Below are positions 29,913 to 37,029 of a stretch of DNA of 37,029 nucleotides, one piece after another. Positions within the stretch are counted from its first letter, which is position 1; every line of letters begins with the position of its first letter. A program made the position numbers and the translations under genes. This DNA is from Verrucomicrobiota bacterium (lineage in GTDB: Bacteria; Verrucomicrobiota; Verrucomicrobiia; Methylacidiphilales; JBCCWR01), in contig JBCCXA010000035.1 of NCBI GenBank assembly GCA_039192515.1, forward strand, positions 1 through 37,029, in the 5' to 3' direction. The notes beneath the pieces are model-generated. The model was not told where the DNA came from. It did no database searches and saw only the letters and a list, made by a program, of their open reading frames with translations.

Positions 29913-32882
29913 TTAACGTATTTTTTTGAGCGATAAAACGGCAGTATCTTTTGGTAAATTCTGCTGATAGATCATACTTTTTACGTTGAATTGCTTAGAA
30001 AGTTGAGTCTGTGAACTTGAAATCTCAGAGAATACTTGGTCTATTAACCTTATCAATTTAGGTGGATTGTAAGGCTTTGGTATAAAATATTCATATCCAT
30101 GACTCTGATAGTGCTTCAGGGCAGACTCATTTATTTCACTACCGGTCAATACGATCTTGAGATCTGAACCTATCTTCTTCAATAGATTCATGGCTTTCGC
30201 TGCTCCAATACTCTCTATTATAGCTATATCTATTATCATAATATCCACAGAACGCATCCGCGATTTTGATCCGTTGTCGCTTCCAAACAGAGATGTATTT
30301 GCAGCGACGGTCACTTTATATCCAGCATTTTCAAGACTCCGCTCCAAAAGATTTCGCATCTCAGACTCATAGTCTATAATCAGAACTTTCCTCGTTACAA
30401 GAGGAAGCTTACGAACCATGGTTGTATGTCTCTCCAGTTCCTGGTCAGTTGCGGGAAGGTAAAAAGTAAACCGACTACCATGACCCTCCTCCGACTCGAC
30501 TGCAAGATGCCCTTCGTGTTGAGAAATAATAGTGAAACAAGAGGGCAATCCTAATCCATTGCCTTCTTTCTTCGTAGTAAAGTAGGGGTCAAAAATTTTC
30601 TCGAGGTTCTCTTTAGAGATCCCAGAACCTGTATCTTCTACTCTAACTAAAACGTACTTACCCGGACTCAAAGGAATTGCCGAATTTTCACCTATGAAAA
30701 CATTATCAACAATCACAACAATTTCACCTGGTTCCATCATTGCTTGCTTCGCATTCAACAACAGATTTTGAACTACCTGAGTAATCTGCATTAAATCTGC
30801 CTCAACTGGCCAGATATGATCCTCAATAATCAGTTCAATATTCGATTTACAACCATGACTTGCAAAGTGACAGGACTCCTGAATCATCTCTTGTAAAAAA
30901 ACTTTTCTCTTAACGGTTTCCTGATTTTTGGAAAATGCCAGTAATTGCCTAGCCAAGGCTTGAGCCTTTTTTGTAGCCTCTAGCGATATTTCAATCATCT
31001 GGTGAAGCTCATTTTCTAGTTCTTTCTGCTTACTAAGTGCCAAAGATAGATATCCTGAAATAACCCCCAAGTGATTATTGAAATCATGAGCTATTCCGCA
31101 GGCAAGCAAACTGATTGATTCCATCTTGTCTGCTCGTAACCGCTCCTTAGCGTGCTTTCTAAGTAACGTCACATCTCTTAAAATTATCACATGATTAATA
31201 ATTCTCCCCAAAGAATCTCTAAGAGGCGATACTTGTAAATCGCAAAGACATTCAACTTTGGAATTCTTATAAAGTGTTAATTCTGTTCGATGAGGTATTC
31301 CTTCTTCCAAGTCTAACAATATTTGATCGACACGCGACAAATCGGTTTCTGGCCCATAAAGCATATCAATTGAATTTCCTATCAGCTGCTTTTGCGCGTA
31401 ACCTGTTAAGCGCACAACTGCTTCGTTAACAAAAACAATTCTTGGGCCTCCGCTTGAACTTTCCATCCCATCATCGGTCATGATGATACCATCACTACTT
31501 TCCCGAATGGCTATTTCAAACAACTTAAGTATCTGCTCTCCTTCTCGTTTTTCTATGATATCAGTCAATGACGTTACCGCCGTTCTTAAGAAATCAATAG
31601 AAATAGCATTCCACCGGTGCGCCTTAAAACAGTGGTCTATACCCAAGAAACTCCTCAGCTTACCATGTATAATCATCGGAATTAATAAAATTGACCCAAT
31701 CTGGTATTCCTTGAGCACCTCACACTCTGGTGACGGAAACTCATCCGTCTGTCCGGAAATCACTTCACCTAGTGTCAAGATGGAGTGCCACCTTTGATAA
31801 CAAATGTCGTGTAACCTCTTCTCATCATTGCCTGAGTCAACCTGAGGAGATACCCACTGACATTCTTTTCTAAATTGATACGTTCCCTCATCTTCTCCGT
31901 CTACGGATACTATATAGACCCTGGAAGCCTCGCAGGTTTCAGATAAGGAATGCATTAACTCTGTGCGGTAAACCCCACGGGTCGTTGCCTCAAATAACCT
32001 ACTTTGGAAATCAATGATCGCTTCTAAAAACTGTTCTCGTTGCACGATTGGAATTTGGTCCATCTTCACACGAGCCATTTCCACTAATTCTAAGCTATAG
32101 ATATCCTCCTCATAGCCTCCACATGTAAAAAGAGAAACAGTCATCCAAATACGCGAATGACTTTCTTTCACCGTTCGAACACGGCAGGAAATACTCATGC
32201 ACTTTTCCTTGCCAGATTTTAGTGAATAGCATATTTGACTAAATGCTTCGCGATCATTGGGGTGTATGAATTCACATATACTGCCGCTAATTTTCTGACC
32301 AGAGCCTAAACCCGTCAATCTCTCAAACTCTTTATTGGCCTTTATGATAGCGCCATCCCCACTAATCACACCTATACTGTTGGAGCTGTTATTGAATAAT
32401 CTTTCTAGGGTGGTGTAATTCTCTTTTATATTAACAAGTTCCCATGTGATTAAGCGGGGTAAGGCCTGCCCGAAACGCTTCATGTCTGCTAAGGAATTTT
32501 CGTCATGACCAGAACTAACGAAAATTAATATGCTTTTTTTCTGACCTAAAAAATTTTTAAGAGGAAAAAGATAAACGTGATTGAAATCGGCCGCATTGAT
32601 AAACACCTGTATTCTGGCATCCATTTGATCTTCAAACCAATGAGTAACTACAGATTCTTCATAATTCTCTGATGGCAATTGCGGTATGACCTGCCTCAAT
32701 AATTCAGTGTGTTGCTCTAGGGCATTCGAAAAAATGAATTCTTCTAAATCAGAAAAATAAATCAAAGCATACTCAAACCCAGAAGAATCAAAAACCAAAT
32801 GAGTAAACTTCGAAAACTCTTCTTCTAGAGTATGTTTAGCTTCTAAGATAACGCTTTTAAAAGAGTCTTCTGAATTCTTCAT
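29913..32882 (-). CDS. Hybrid sensor histidine kinase: PAS, GAF, PAS, HisKA, HATPase, receiver
   Basis: 989 residues, no membrane segment, so a cytoplasmic sensor. An uncharacterised N-terminus (1-155) is followed by a PAS domain (about 160-270, NSIGVISGDGAIIKANKEF), a GAF domain (290-445), and a second PAS (455-575, IRESSDGIIMTDDG ... GYAQKQLIG). The H box is CGIAHDFNNHLGVISGY with phospho-accepting His599. The ATP-binding domain has QNLLLNAKQAM (N706/N710), VEDTGSGIS and GNGLGLP. The C-terminal receiver (832-952) has Asp837, Glu839, acceptor Asp885 (IIDIA) and Lys936 (IPKPYN). It can thus phosphorylate its own receiver. No separate response regulator gene lies next to it. The signal is unknown. 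Confidence 0.92.
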   Translation of the reverse strand: MKNSEDSFKSVILEAKHTLEEEFSKFTHLVFDSSGFEYALIYFSDLEEFIFSNALEQHTELLRQVIPQLPSENYEESVVTHWFEDQMDARIQVFINAADFNHVYLFPLKNFLGQKKSILIFVSSGHDENSLADMKRFGQALPRLITWELVNIKENYTTLERLFNNSSNSIGVISGDGAIIKANKEFERLTGLGSGQKISGSICEFIHPNDREAFSQICYSLKSGKEKCMSISCRVRTVKESHSRIWMTVSLFTCGGYEEDIYSLELVEMARVKMDQIPIVQREQFLEAIIDFQSRLFEATTRGVYRTELMHSLSETCEASRVYIVSVDGEDEGTYQFRKECQWVSPQVDSGNDEKRLHDICYQRWHSILTLGEVISGQTDEFPSPECEVLKEYQIGSILLIPMIIHGKLRSFLGIDHCFKAHRWNAISIDFLRTAVTSLTDIIEKREGEQILKLFEIAIRESSDGIIMTDDGMESSSGGPRIVFVNEAVVRLTGYAQKQLIGNSIDMLYGPETDLSRVDQILLDLEEGIPHRTELTLYKNSKVECLCDLQVSPLRDSLGRIINHVIILRDVTLLRKHAKERLRADKMESISLLACGIAHDFNNHLGVISGYLSLALSKQKELENELHQMIEISLEATKKAQALARQLLAFSKNQETVKRKVFLQEMIQESCHFASHGCKSNIELIIEDHIWPVEADLMQITQVVQNLLLNAKQAMMEPGEIVVIVDNVFIGENSAIPLSPGKYVLVRVEDTGSGISKENLEKIFDPYFTTKKEGNGLGLPSCFTIISQHEGHLAVESEEGHGSRFTFYLPATDQELERHTTMVRKLPLVTRKVLIIDYESEMRNLLERSLENAGYKVTVAANTSLFGSDNGSKSRMRSVDIMIIDIAIIESIGAAKAMNLLKKIGSDLKIVLTGSEINESALKHYQSHGYEYFIPKPYNPPKLIRLIDQVFSEISSSQTQLSKQFNVKSMIYQQNLPKDTAVLSLKKIR

Positions 32883-33209
32883 GAGGCCTTGTTACATTTG
32901 AGACCTTCTAGACGTGCTTAAACTCACATGATAAATTAGAGTTGAGAGTCCGTGCGAGAACTTCTAACCATAGAGCTTGTGGAAGACTTACAGCATCACC
33001 TTCCGAAACAACTTCTTAGTCGCTAAATTCTCTACCTTTACAGCTATTGCACATCTTTTCAACTTGTAATCCATCATGTAAGCTCCAGGAATGCTATGAT
33101 TCATATAGAAGGGGCTCTGCATTGCAATCAATCTACAGATTTAAGAGATCGGATAACTGAAAGATATATTTAGGGTCTCTTCAGGAATGGCGACAATTGA
33201 AAACAACAA
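32883..33209. other. Intergenic region with repeat copy E
   Basis: 327 nt between the histidine kinase start and the end of the TPR gene, which are on the same strand. It should hold the kinase promoter, but none was recognised. About 32916-32995 is a diverged repeat copy on the plus strand. Confidence 0.4.
32916..32995 (+). repeat. Dispersed repeat family, copy E (diverged, short)
   Basis: CTTAAACTCACATGATAAAT, TAGAGTTGAGAG and GTGCGAGAACTTC align with the opening of copy A (TTTTAACTCGAATGATC, TAGAAATTGAACC, GTGAAAAAGCTTG). AGAGCTTGTGGAAGACTTACAG aligns with A's AGATCTTGTGGAG ... CTTTAAG. The middle is deleted relative to the others. Confidence 0.5.
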
Positions 33210-33710
33210 CTATGCTTTAGCCGCGCAACCGTCTTCATGGCTTTTGAGCCTGAGTACCAAATCAGTAAGATGCGGGTCTGTGCCAGCTTTTGACTTCATA
33301 TCAGGATTTAATTCAACCGCTCGCTTTAAATACCTCTGTGCAGATGATACATTACCTAGCTTAGCCTCTAGACGAGACAGGTTATAATGCAATTCGGCCT
33401 TATTTCTCAAGCTAACAGGAGCTGCTAGCAAAATATCCCTCGCCTCAGCTGTTCTTTCTAGCGAATCCAGACACATAGCTGTCAATAAAAAGGGCTTACC
33501 TGACATAGGGAAGCGATCGCATAGGGCCCTTGCCAGAACCAGACCATTCATCCAGCGCTTTTGGCTCATGTGGACCGCTACTGTTAATTCTAGAACTTCT
33601 GGCTTGTAACGATACGTAAAGTCCAAGGACTTAATTTCTTCCATCGCCTCGTCGGGCATGCCTAATGCTAGATACCCCTTAGCTGCTTCGATATGGCGTT
33701 CTGCTTTCAA
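33210..33710 (-). CDS. TPR-repeat protein
   Basis: 166 residues from a TTG at 33710, chosen because AGGGG lies about 9 nt upstream. The sequence is a run of helix pairs of TPR type: HIEAAKGYLALGMPDEAMEEI, LARALCDRFPMSGKPFLLTA, AEARDIL, and AELHYNLSRLEAKLGNVSSAQRYLKRAVELNPDM, the last being a near-consensus repeat. No signal peptide. A scaffold or partner protein; its binding partner is unknown. It is upstream of and in the same direction as the histidine kinase, but 327 nt separate them. Confidence 0.75.
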   Translation of the reverse strand: MKAERHIEAAKGYLALGMPDEAMEEIKSLDFTYRYKPEVLELTVAVHMSQKRWMNGLVLARALCDRFPMSGKPFLLTAMCLDSLERTAEARDILLAAPVSLRNKAELHYNLSRLEAKLGNVSSAQRYLKRAVELNPDMKSKAGTDPHLTDLVLRLKSHEDGCAAKA

Positions 33711-33952
33711 GATCGAATTCCCCTACGTTCTATTTCCCATTAATTTAGATAATTACTAGGGAGGTGCCAAGGAAATTTCTAAAGTTTTTTCTATCTTAGC
33801 CGAGGCGGTGACTTAAATTACCTTCTATGGCGTTTTAAAACCTTCATGTGGAAAATAATTCCTCTTTTTTCACTTTTTATGGCTCAATATGAGATTCTTT
33901 GAATAGAATTTTTGGACATTTTTTCCATATCCTGTTTGTATGATAAGCACCT

Positions 33953-35083
33953 GTGTCGAATCAAAACTCATCATTAGATCATGTTCTAGCCAAACATCTT
34001 GTTGAAGATAAAGAAGCCAACTTTCATCGAGAGCTTCGCACCTTCTTACCATCTACTACTCTTTACTCTGAAAACGACTATTTAGGGCTTGCTTCCTACT
34101 TTTCTGAAAAAAAACAAGCCCATGCCGTTCACTTGCATGGTGCAGGGGCAGCCCGGCTACTTTCAGGCAACACTACTTCTCACGAAAAATTAGAAGCAGA
34201 ATTAGCTACATTTAAAAATACCCAGGCAGCTTTGTCTTTTTCTACTGGTTATGCTGCTGCCTGCGGAACCATTCCTGCAGTGTTAACGCGGGGGGACTTT
34301 ATCGTCATGGATAAAGCTATACATGCATGTTTTATAGATGCCTCAAGAATATCAGAAGCAACTATTCGAGTTTTTGCTCATAATGACTTGAAACAGCTTG
34401 AAGAAATCCTGAAGCATATACGCCTTAAGCACCCCTCTTCAAGAATTCTCATTATCGTCGAATCCCTATATTCGATGCACGGTGATTTTGCTCCTTTGAG
34501 AGAGATCGTCTCTCTTAAAAAATCTTATGATGCATGGCTAATGGTTGATGAAGCACATGCTACTGGTATTTATGGGAAAAACCGAAGGGGTAAGTGTGAG
34601 GAACTTCATGTAGCTGACCAAGTTGAAATCCAAATGGGAACTCTCGGAAAAGCTATTGGTACTTATGGTGGCTATATTGCTGGCTCGAAAACTCTCATTG
34701 ACTACCTTACTCAACGAGCTCGCTCATTCATGTTCACAACTGCATGCCCACCTTTACTAGCAGACCTAACCTGCCAAGCTATCCAACTTGTCAAAAACGC
34801 AAAGGGTGAGTCATTGAAAGAAAAACTATTAGAGAATATCTTATTTTTTACGACGGCCCTTAGCCTGCCATATCAAACTAGCCCAATTCAAACTGTGCAA
34901 GTGAGCAGTGAAACACGTGCGATGGAGATCAGCCAAAAGCTTTTACAAAAAAAAATCTATGTTCCCGCCATTCGTTATCCCACTGTACCCAAAGGTCAAG
35001 CCGTCTTGCGAATATCTATCACTGCTAAGCATAGCCCGGAACAACTTTTATTCTTATCCAAGGAATTAGAAAACCTATTATGA
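33953..35083 (+). CDS. bioF: 8-amino-7-oxononanoate synthase
   Basis: 376 residues from a GTG at 33953. It is a PLP-dependent alpha-oxoamine synthase: NDYLGLA (41-47), GAGAARLLSGNTTSHEKLE, FSTGYAA, MVDEAHATGIYG with Asp199 and His202 contacting PLP, and Lys233 in GTLGKAIGTYGG forming the Schiff base. It condenses pimeloyl thioester with alanine, the first step of the biotin ring pathway. It overlaps bioA by 4 nt (ATGA). No BirA-type or BioR-type operator was recognised upstream. Confidence 0.95.
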   Translation: MSNQNSSLDHVLAKHLVEDKEANFHRELRTFLPSTTLYSENDYLGLASYFSEKKQAHAVHLHGAGAARLLSGNTTSHEKLEAELATFKNTQAALSFSTGYAAACGTIPAVLTRGDFIVMDKAIHACFIDASRISEATIRVFAHNDLKQLEEILKHIRLKHPSSRILIIVESLYSMHGDFAPLREIVSLKKSYDAWLMVDEAHATGIYGKNRRGKCEELHVADQVEIQMGTLGKAIGTYGGYIAGSKTLIDYLTQRARSFMFTTACPPLLADLTCQAIQLVKNAKGESLKEKLLENILFFTTALSLPYQTSPIQTVQVSSETRAMEISQKLLQKKIYVPAIRYPTVPKGQAVLRISITAKHSPEQLLFLSKELENLL

Positions 35084-36462
35084 ATCAGTGGATTACTTGG
35101 GATAGAAAACACCTTTGGCATCCCTTCACACCTATTGACTCTTGGCTTGATCCCAGTTATTCGCCAATACTTATTGAAAATGGTGAAGGGGCTCATCTCA
35201 TTGATCAAAATGGGAAAAAATACTTAGATGGGAATTCATCTATATGGACCAACCTACACGGTCATGCTCATCCAGAGTTAACAGAAGCCATTAACGAACA
35301 GGCAGCTAAAATTTCTCATTCGTCATTCCTTGGCCTTACTCATCCTCTTGCAGCACAGCTTGCTAAAGAACTCATCCAACTCACTCAACAAAAAGATCCC
35401 AACAATTTATCACGAACCTTCTTTTCTGACGATGGGTCAACTGCCATAGAAACAGCGATTAAAATTGTATACCAATATTTTCAACAAAACGAAGAACCAC
35501 AACGCACAAAATTCTTTTCTCTGTCATCAGCTTATCACGGTGACACCGTTGGAGCTATGAGTCTTGGACAAAGCCCTACCTTTCACCACTCATACCAAAA
35601 CTTACTATTTAAAACCGAAGAAATCAGAGCACCTTACTGTTATCGCTGTCCCTACAATCGCTCTAAACCAGAGAAAAAGGATGCTCGGCTTACTTGTAAA
35701 TGTAAAATGGAATGCGTGAAGTTAGCAGAGCAGAAGCTTACACAATCTACTAAAGAAAATGCTGCTTGGGTCGTCGAACCAAGAGTGCAAGGTGCAGCAG
35801 GATTTATTATGCATCCCGAAGGTTATCTTACTAAAACCTGTAAAATAGCTCAGGAAACCGGAGCTAAAGTGATTCTTGATGAAGTTATGACTGGTTTTGG
35901 CCGAACAGGTCCTCTATTTGCCTTTCAAAAAGAAGACGTCAAACCTGACTTAATGGCCTTGGCAAAAGGTCTTACCGGAGGCTACTTACCACTTGCAGCA
36001 ACTCTTTGCACAGAAAAGATTTTTGACGGGTTTCGCGGTGACCTTTCACGCACATTTTATCATGGCCATAGTTATACTGGAAACCAATTGGGTTGCGCAG
36101 CGGCGGTAAAAAACATAGAACTTCTTCAACGCACTGAATCTCAAGCACATAGAGAAAAGCTGACGAATCAACTCGCTCAACAAAGCCAATCATTTTGGCA
36201 ACACCCCCATGTAGGTGACATACGCCAAGAAGGCCTCGTCCTAGCAATTGAACTCGTAGAGGATTTTGCCACCCGCAAACCCTTTCCTACTCAAAAACGT
36301 CTCGGATACCATATTTGTGAAAAGGCCAAGGACTATGGGCTTCTCACTAGGCCAGTGGGCGATGTCCTCATGCTGATGCCTCCTTACTGTACAACGACTT
36401 CTCAACTAAACGAAATGCTAGAAGCTTTACAGAACGCTTTAATGGACATATTACCTGCTTGA
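35080..36462 (+). CDS. bioA: Adenosylmethionine-8-amino-7-oxononanoate aminotransferase
   Basis: 460 residues. HLWHPFTPI at residues 11-19 is the BioA-specific N-terminal block. DGNSSIWTNLHGHAHPEL, SDDGSTAIETAIKIVYQ, AYHGDTVGAMSLG, VVEPRVQGAAGF, ILDEVMTGFGRTG and Lys296 in LAKGLTGGYLPLAAT complete a class III aminotransferase. A Cys-rich insert (APYCYRCPY ... TCKCKMEC, about 184-212) is found in some BioA subfamilies. It makes 7,8-diaminopelargonate. It overlaps bioF by 4 nt, and its TGA is directly followed by the bioD ATG, so all three are coupled. Confidence 0.96.
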   Translation: MNQWITWDRKHLWHPFTPIDSWLDPSYSPILIENGEGAHLIDQNGKKYLDGNSSIWTNLHGHAHPELTEAINEQAAKISHSSFLGLTHPLAAQLAKELIQLTQQKDPNNLSRTFFSDDGSTAIETAIKIVYQYFQQNEEPQRTKFFSLSSAYHGDTVGAMSLGQSPTFHHSYQNLLFKTEEIRAPYCYRCPYNRSKPEKKDARLTCKCKMECVKLAEQKLTQSTKENAAWVVEPRVQGAAGFIMHPEGYLTKTCKIAQETGAKVILDEVMTGFGRTGPLFAFQKEDVKPDLMALAKGLTGGYLPLAATLCTEKIFDGFRGDLSRTFYHGHSYTGNQLGCAAAVKNIELLQRTESQAHREKLTNQLAQQSQSFWQHPHVGDIRQEGLVLAIELVEDFATRKPFPTQKRLGYHICEKAKDYGLLTRPVGDVLMLMPPYCTTTSQLNEMLEALQNALMDILPA

Positions 36463-37029
36463 ATGAAAGGGGCATTTATTACTGCAACAGGAACGGAAAT
36501 AGGAAAAACCTATTTTACTTGCCAATGGGTGAGAGCACTTAGACAAAAACAGATGCCTGCTTTAGGTCTCAAGCCCATCATATGTGGAGAAAGAACAGAC
36601 GCTGAACTTATCGCAAAAGCCAATGAAGAAACACTCAGCTTAAATGAAATTAATCCTATATGGTTGCAGCCTCCTGTCAGCCCTCTAGCAGCCTGCGCCA
36701 TTGAAGATCGTCCCTTTGATTTTTCTACACTTAGAGATGCTGTGAAAAATATCTACAAGAAACATTCAGGACCACTCCTAGTGGAGGGAGTAGGAGGATG
36801 GCTCGTTCCAATTGTTGAAGACTATTATGTCAGGGACTGGGCACAAGAACTACAGCTACCAATTGTTGTTGTGATAAATGCCGGACTGGGAACACTCAAC
36901 CATACGCTGCTAACTGTAGAAAGCATCCGCCAAGCCCAATTAGATATCATAGGAATTATCATGAACTTTCATAATTGCCCCAAAGACTTAGCGACTCAAA
37001 CGAACCCCGCCATCCTTGAACAGATCACC
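36463..37029 (+). CDS. bioD: Dethiobiotin synthetase, N-terminal part (runs off the window end)
   Basis: 189 codons are present before the window ends; the reading frame continues unbroken at base 1 of the window through the shared 141 nt and stops at 210, giving 211 residues. The P-loop is TATGTEIGKT (7-16), GLKPI carries the conserved Lys near position 37, and LLVEGVGGWLVPI (106-118) is the second conserved block. The ATG begins at the base after the bioA stop. bioB and bioC are not in this window, so biotin synthesis must be completed by genes elsewhere. Confidence 0.95.
   Translation, partial: MKGAFITATGTEIGKTYFTCQWVRALRQKQMPALGLKPIICGERTDAELIAKANEETLSLNEINPIWLQPPVSPLAACAIEDRPFDFSTLRDAVKNIYKKHSGPLLVEGVGGWLVPIVEDYYVRDWAQELQLPIVVVINAGLGTLNHTLLTVESIRQAQLDIIGIIMNFHNCPKDLATQTNPAILEQIT
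36889..37029. repeat. Terminal direct repeat, right copy
   Basis: Identical to bases 1-141, same orientation. See the left copy: it marks closure of a 36,888-bp circle within bioD. Confidence 0.93.

Noticed and set aside
33711..33952. Biotin operator (BirA or BioR type) upstream of bioF
   Set aside because: No TTGTAAACC-like pair or TTATCTATAA-like palindrome is present in the 242-nt gap.
1..37029. CRISPR array, prophage or conjugation genes
   Set aside because: No regularly spaced repeats with unique spacers and no cas, capsid, portal, relaxase or mating-pair genes were found on either strand.

Overview
The window looks like chromosomal DNA of a low- to mid-GC Verrucomicrobiota bacterium, probably Opitutia/Puniceicoccales-like. 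The strongest pointer is a tightly packed D-B-C-A pseudopilin cassette of the Verru_Chthon type, a set known from Verrucomicrobia. A Verrucomicrobia-style REP-associated (IS200-like) transposase remnant and an LPS-type envelope (waaA, a WaaG-like transferase, an O-antigen ligase) agree with this. The assignment rests on remembered family distributions, not on a search.

The first 141 bases (1-141) are identical to the last 141 (36889-37029), and the repeat lies inside bioD. The window is therefore a circularly closing contig of 36,888 unique bases with a k-mer-sized overlap. No replication initiator, partition, mobilisation or phage genes are visible, and the cargo is ordinary chromosomal genes. 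The circle may be an assembly cycle, a tandem duplication or a real circle; the sequence alone cannot decide.

Layout. 36463-37029 continuing into 1-210: end of a bioF-bioA-bioD biotin operon, then tRNA-Pro(TGG). 695-6367 (minus): five-gene pseudopilin cassette. 7055-12092: O-antigen ligase family protein, rmlB-rmlA, and a convergent NRS/ER-like epimerase-reductase that could replace RmlC and RmlD in making dTDP-L-rhamnose. 12.5-14.7 kb: decayed transposase, a FecR-like protein and a palindromic repeat. 14714-19492 (minus): RhlE-like helicase, then waaA-xerC and a small exported protein. 20033-22814: two glycosyltransferases flanking a protein of unproven function. 22789-29421 (minus): a run xylB-thiG-(Lon-like protease)-thiH-thiS-rdgB. 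29.5-33.7 kb (minus): two small ORFs, a large hybrid histidine kinase and a TPR protein. 33953 onward: the biotin operon.

Themes are envelope polysaccharide synthesis (rhamnose, Kdo transfer, core and O-antigen transferases), cofactor synthesis (thiazole and biotin) and a pseudopilin export or assembly system. XylB beside ThiG is chemically suggestive: XylB-type kinases can make 1-deoxy-D-xylulose 5-phosphate, a ThiG substrate.

The least explained signal is a dispersed repeat family of about 80-275 bp with six copies in the window (near 0.5, 6.5, 12.4, 19.6, 26.9 and 33.0 kb). It lies in intergenic DNA except for one copy that forms the first codons of the Lon-like protein.
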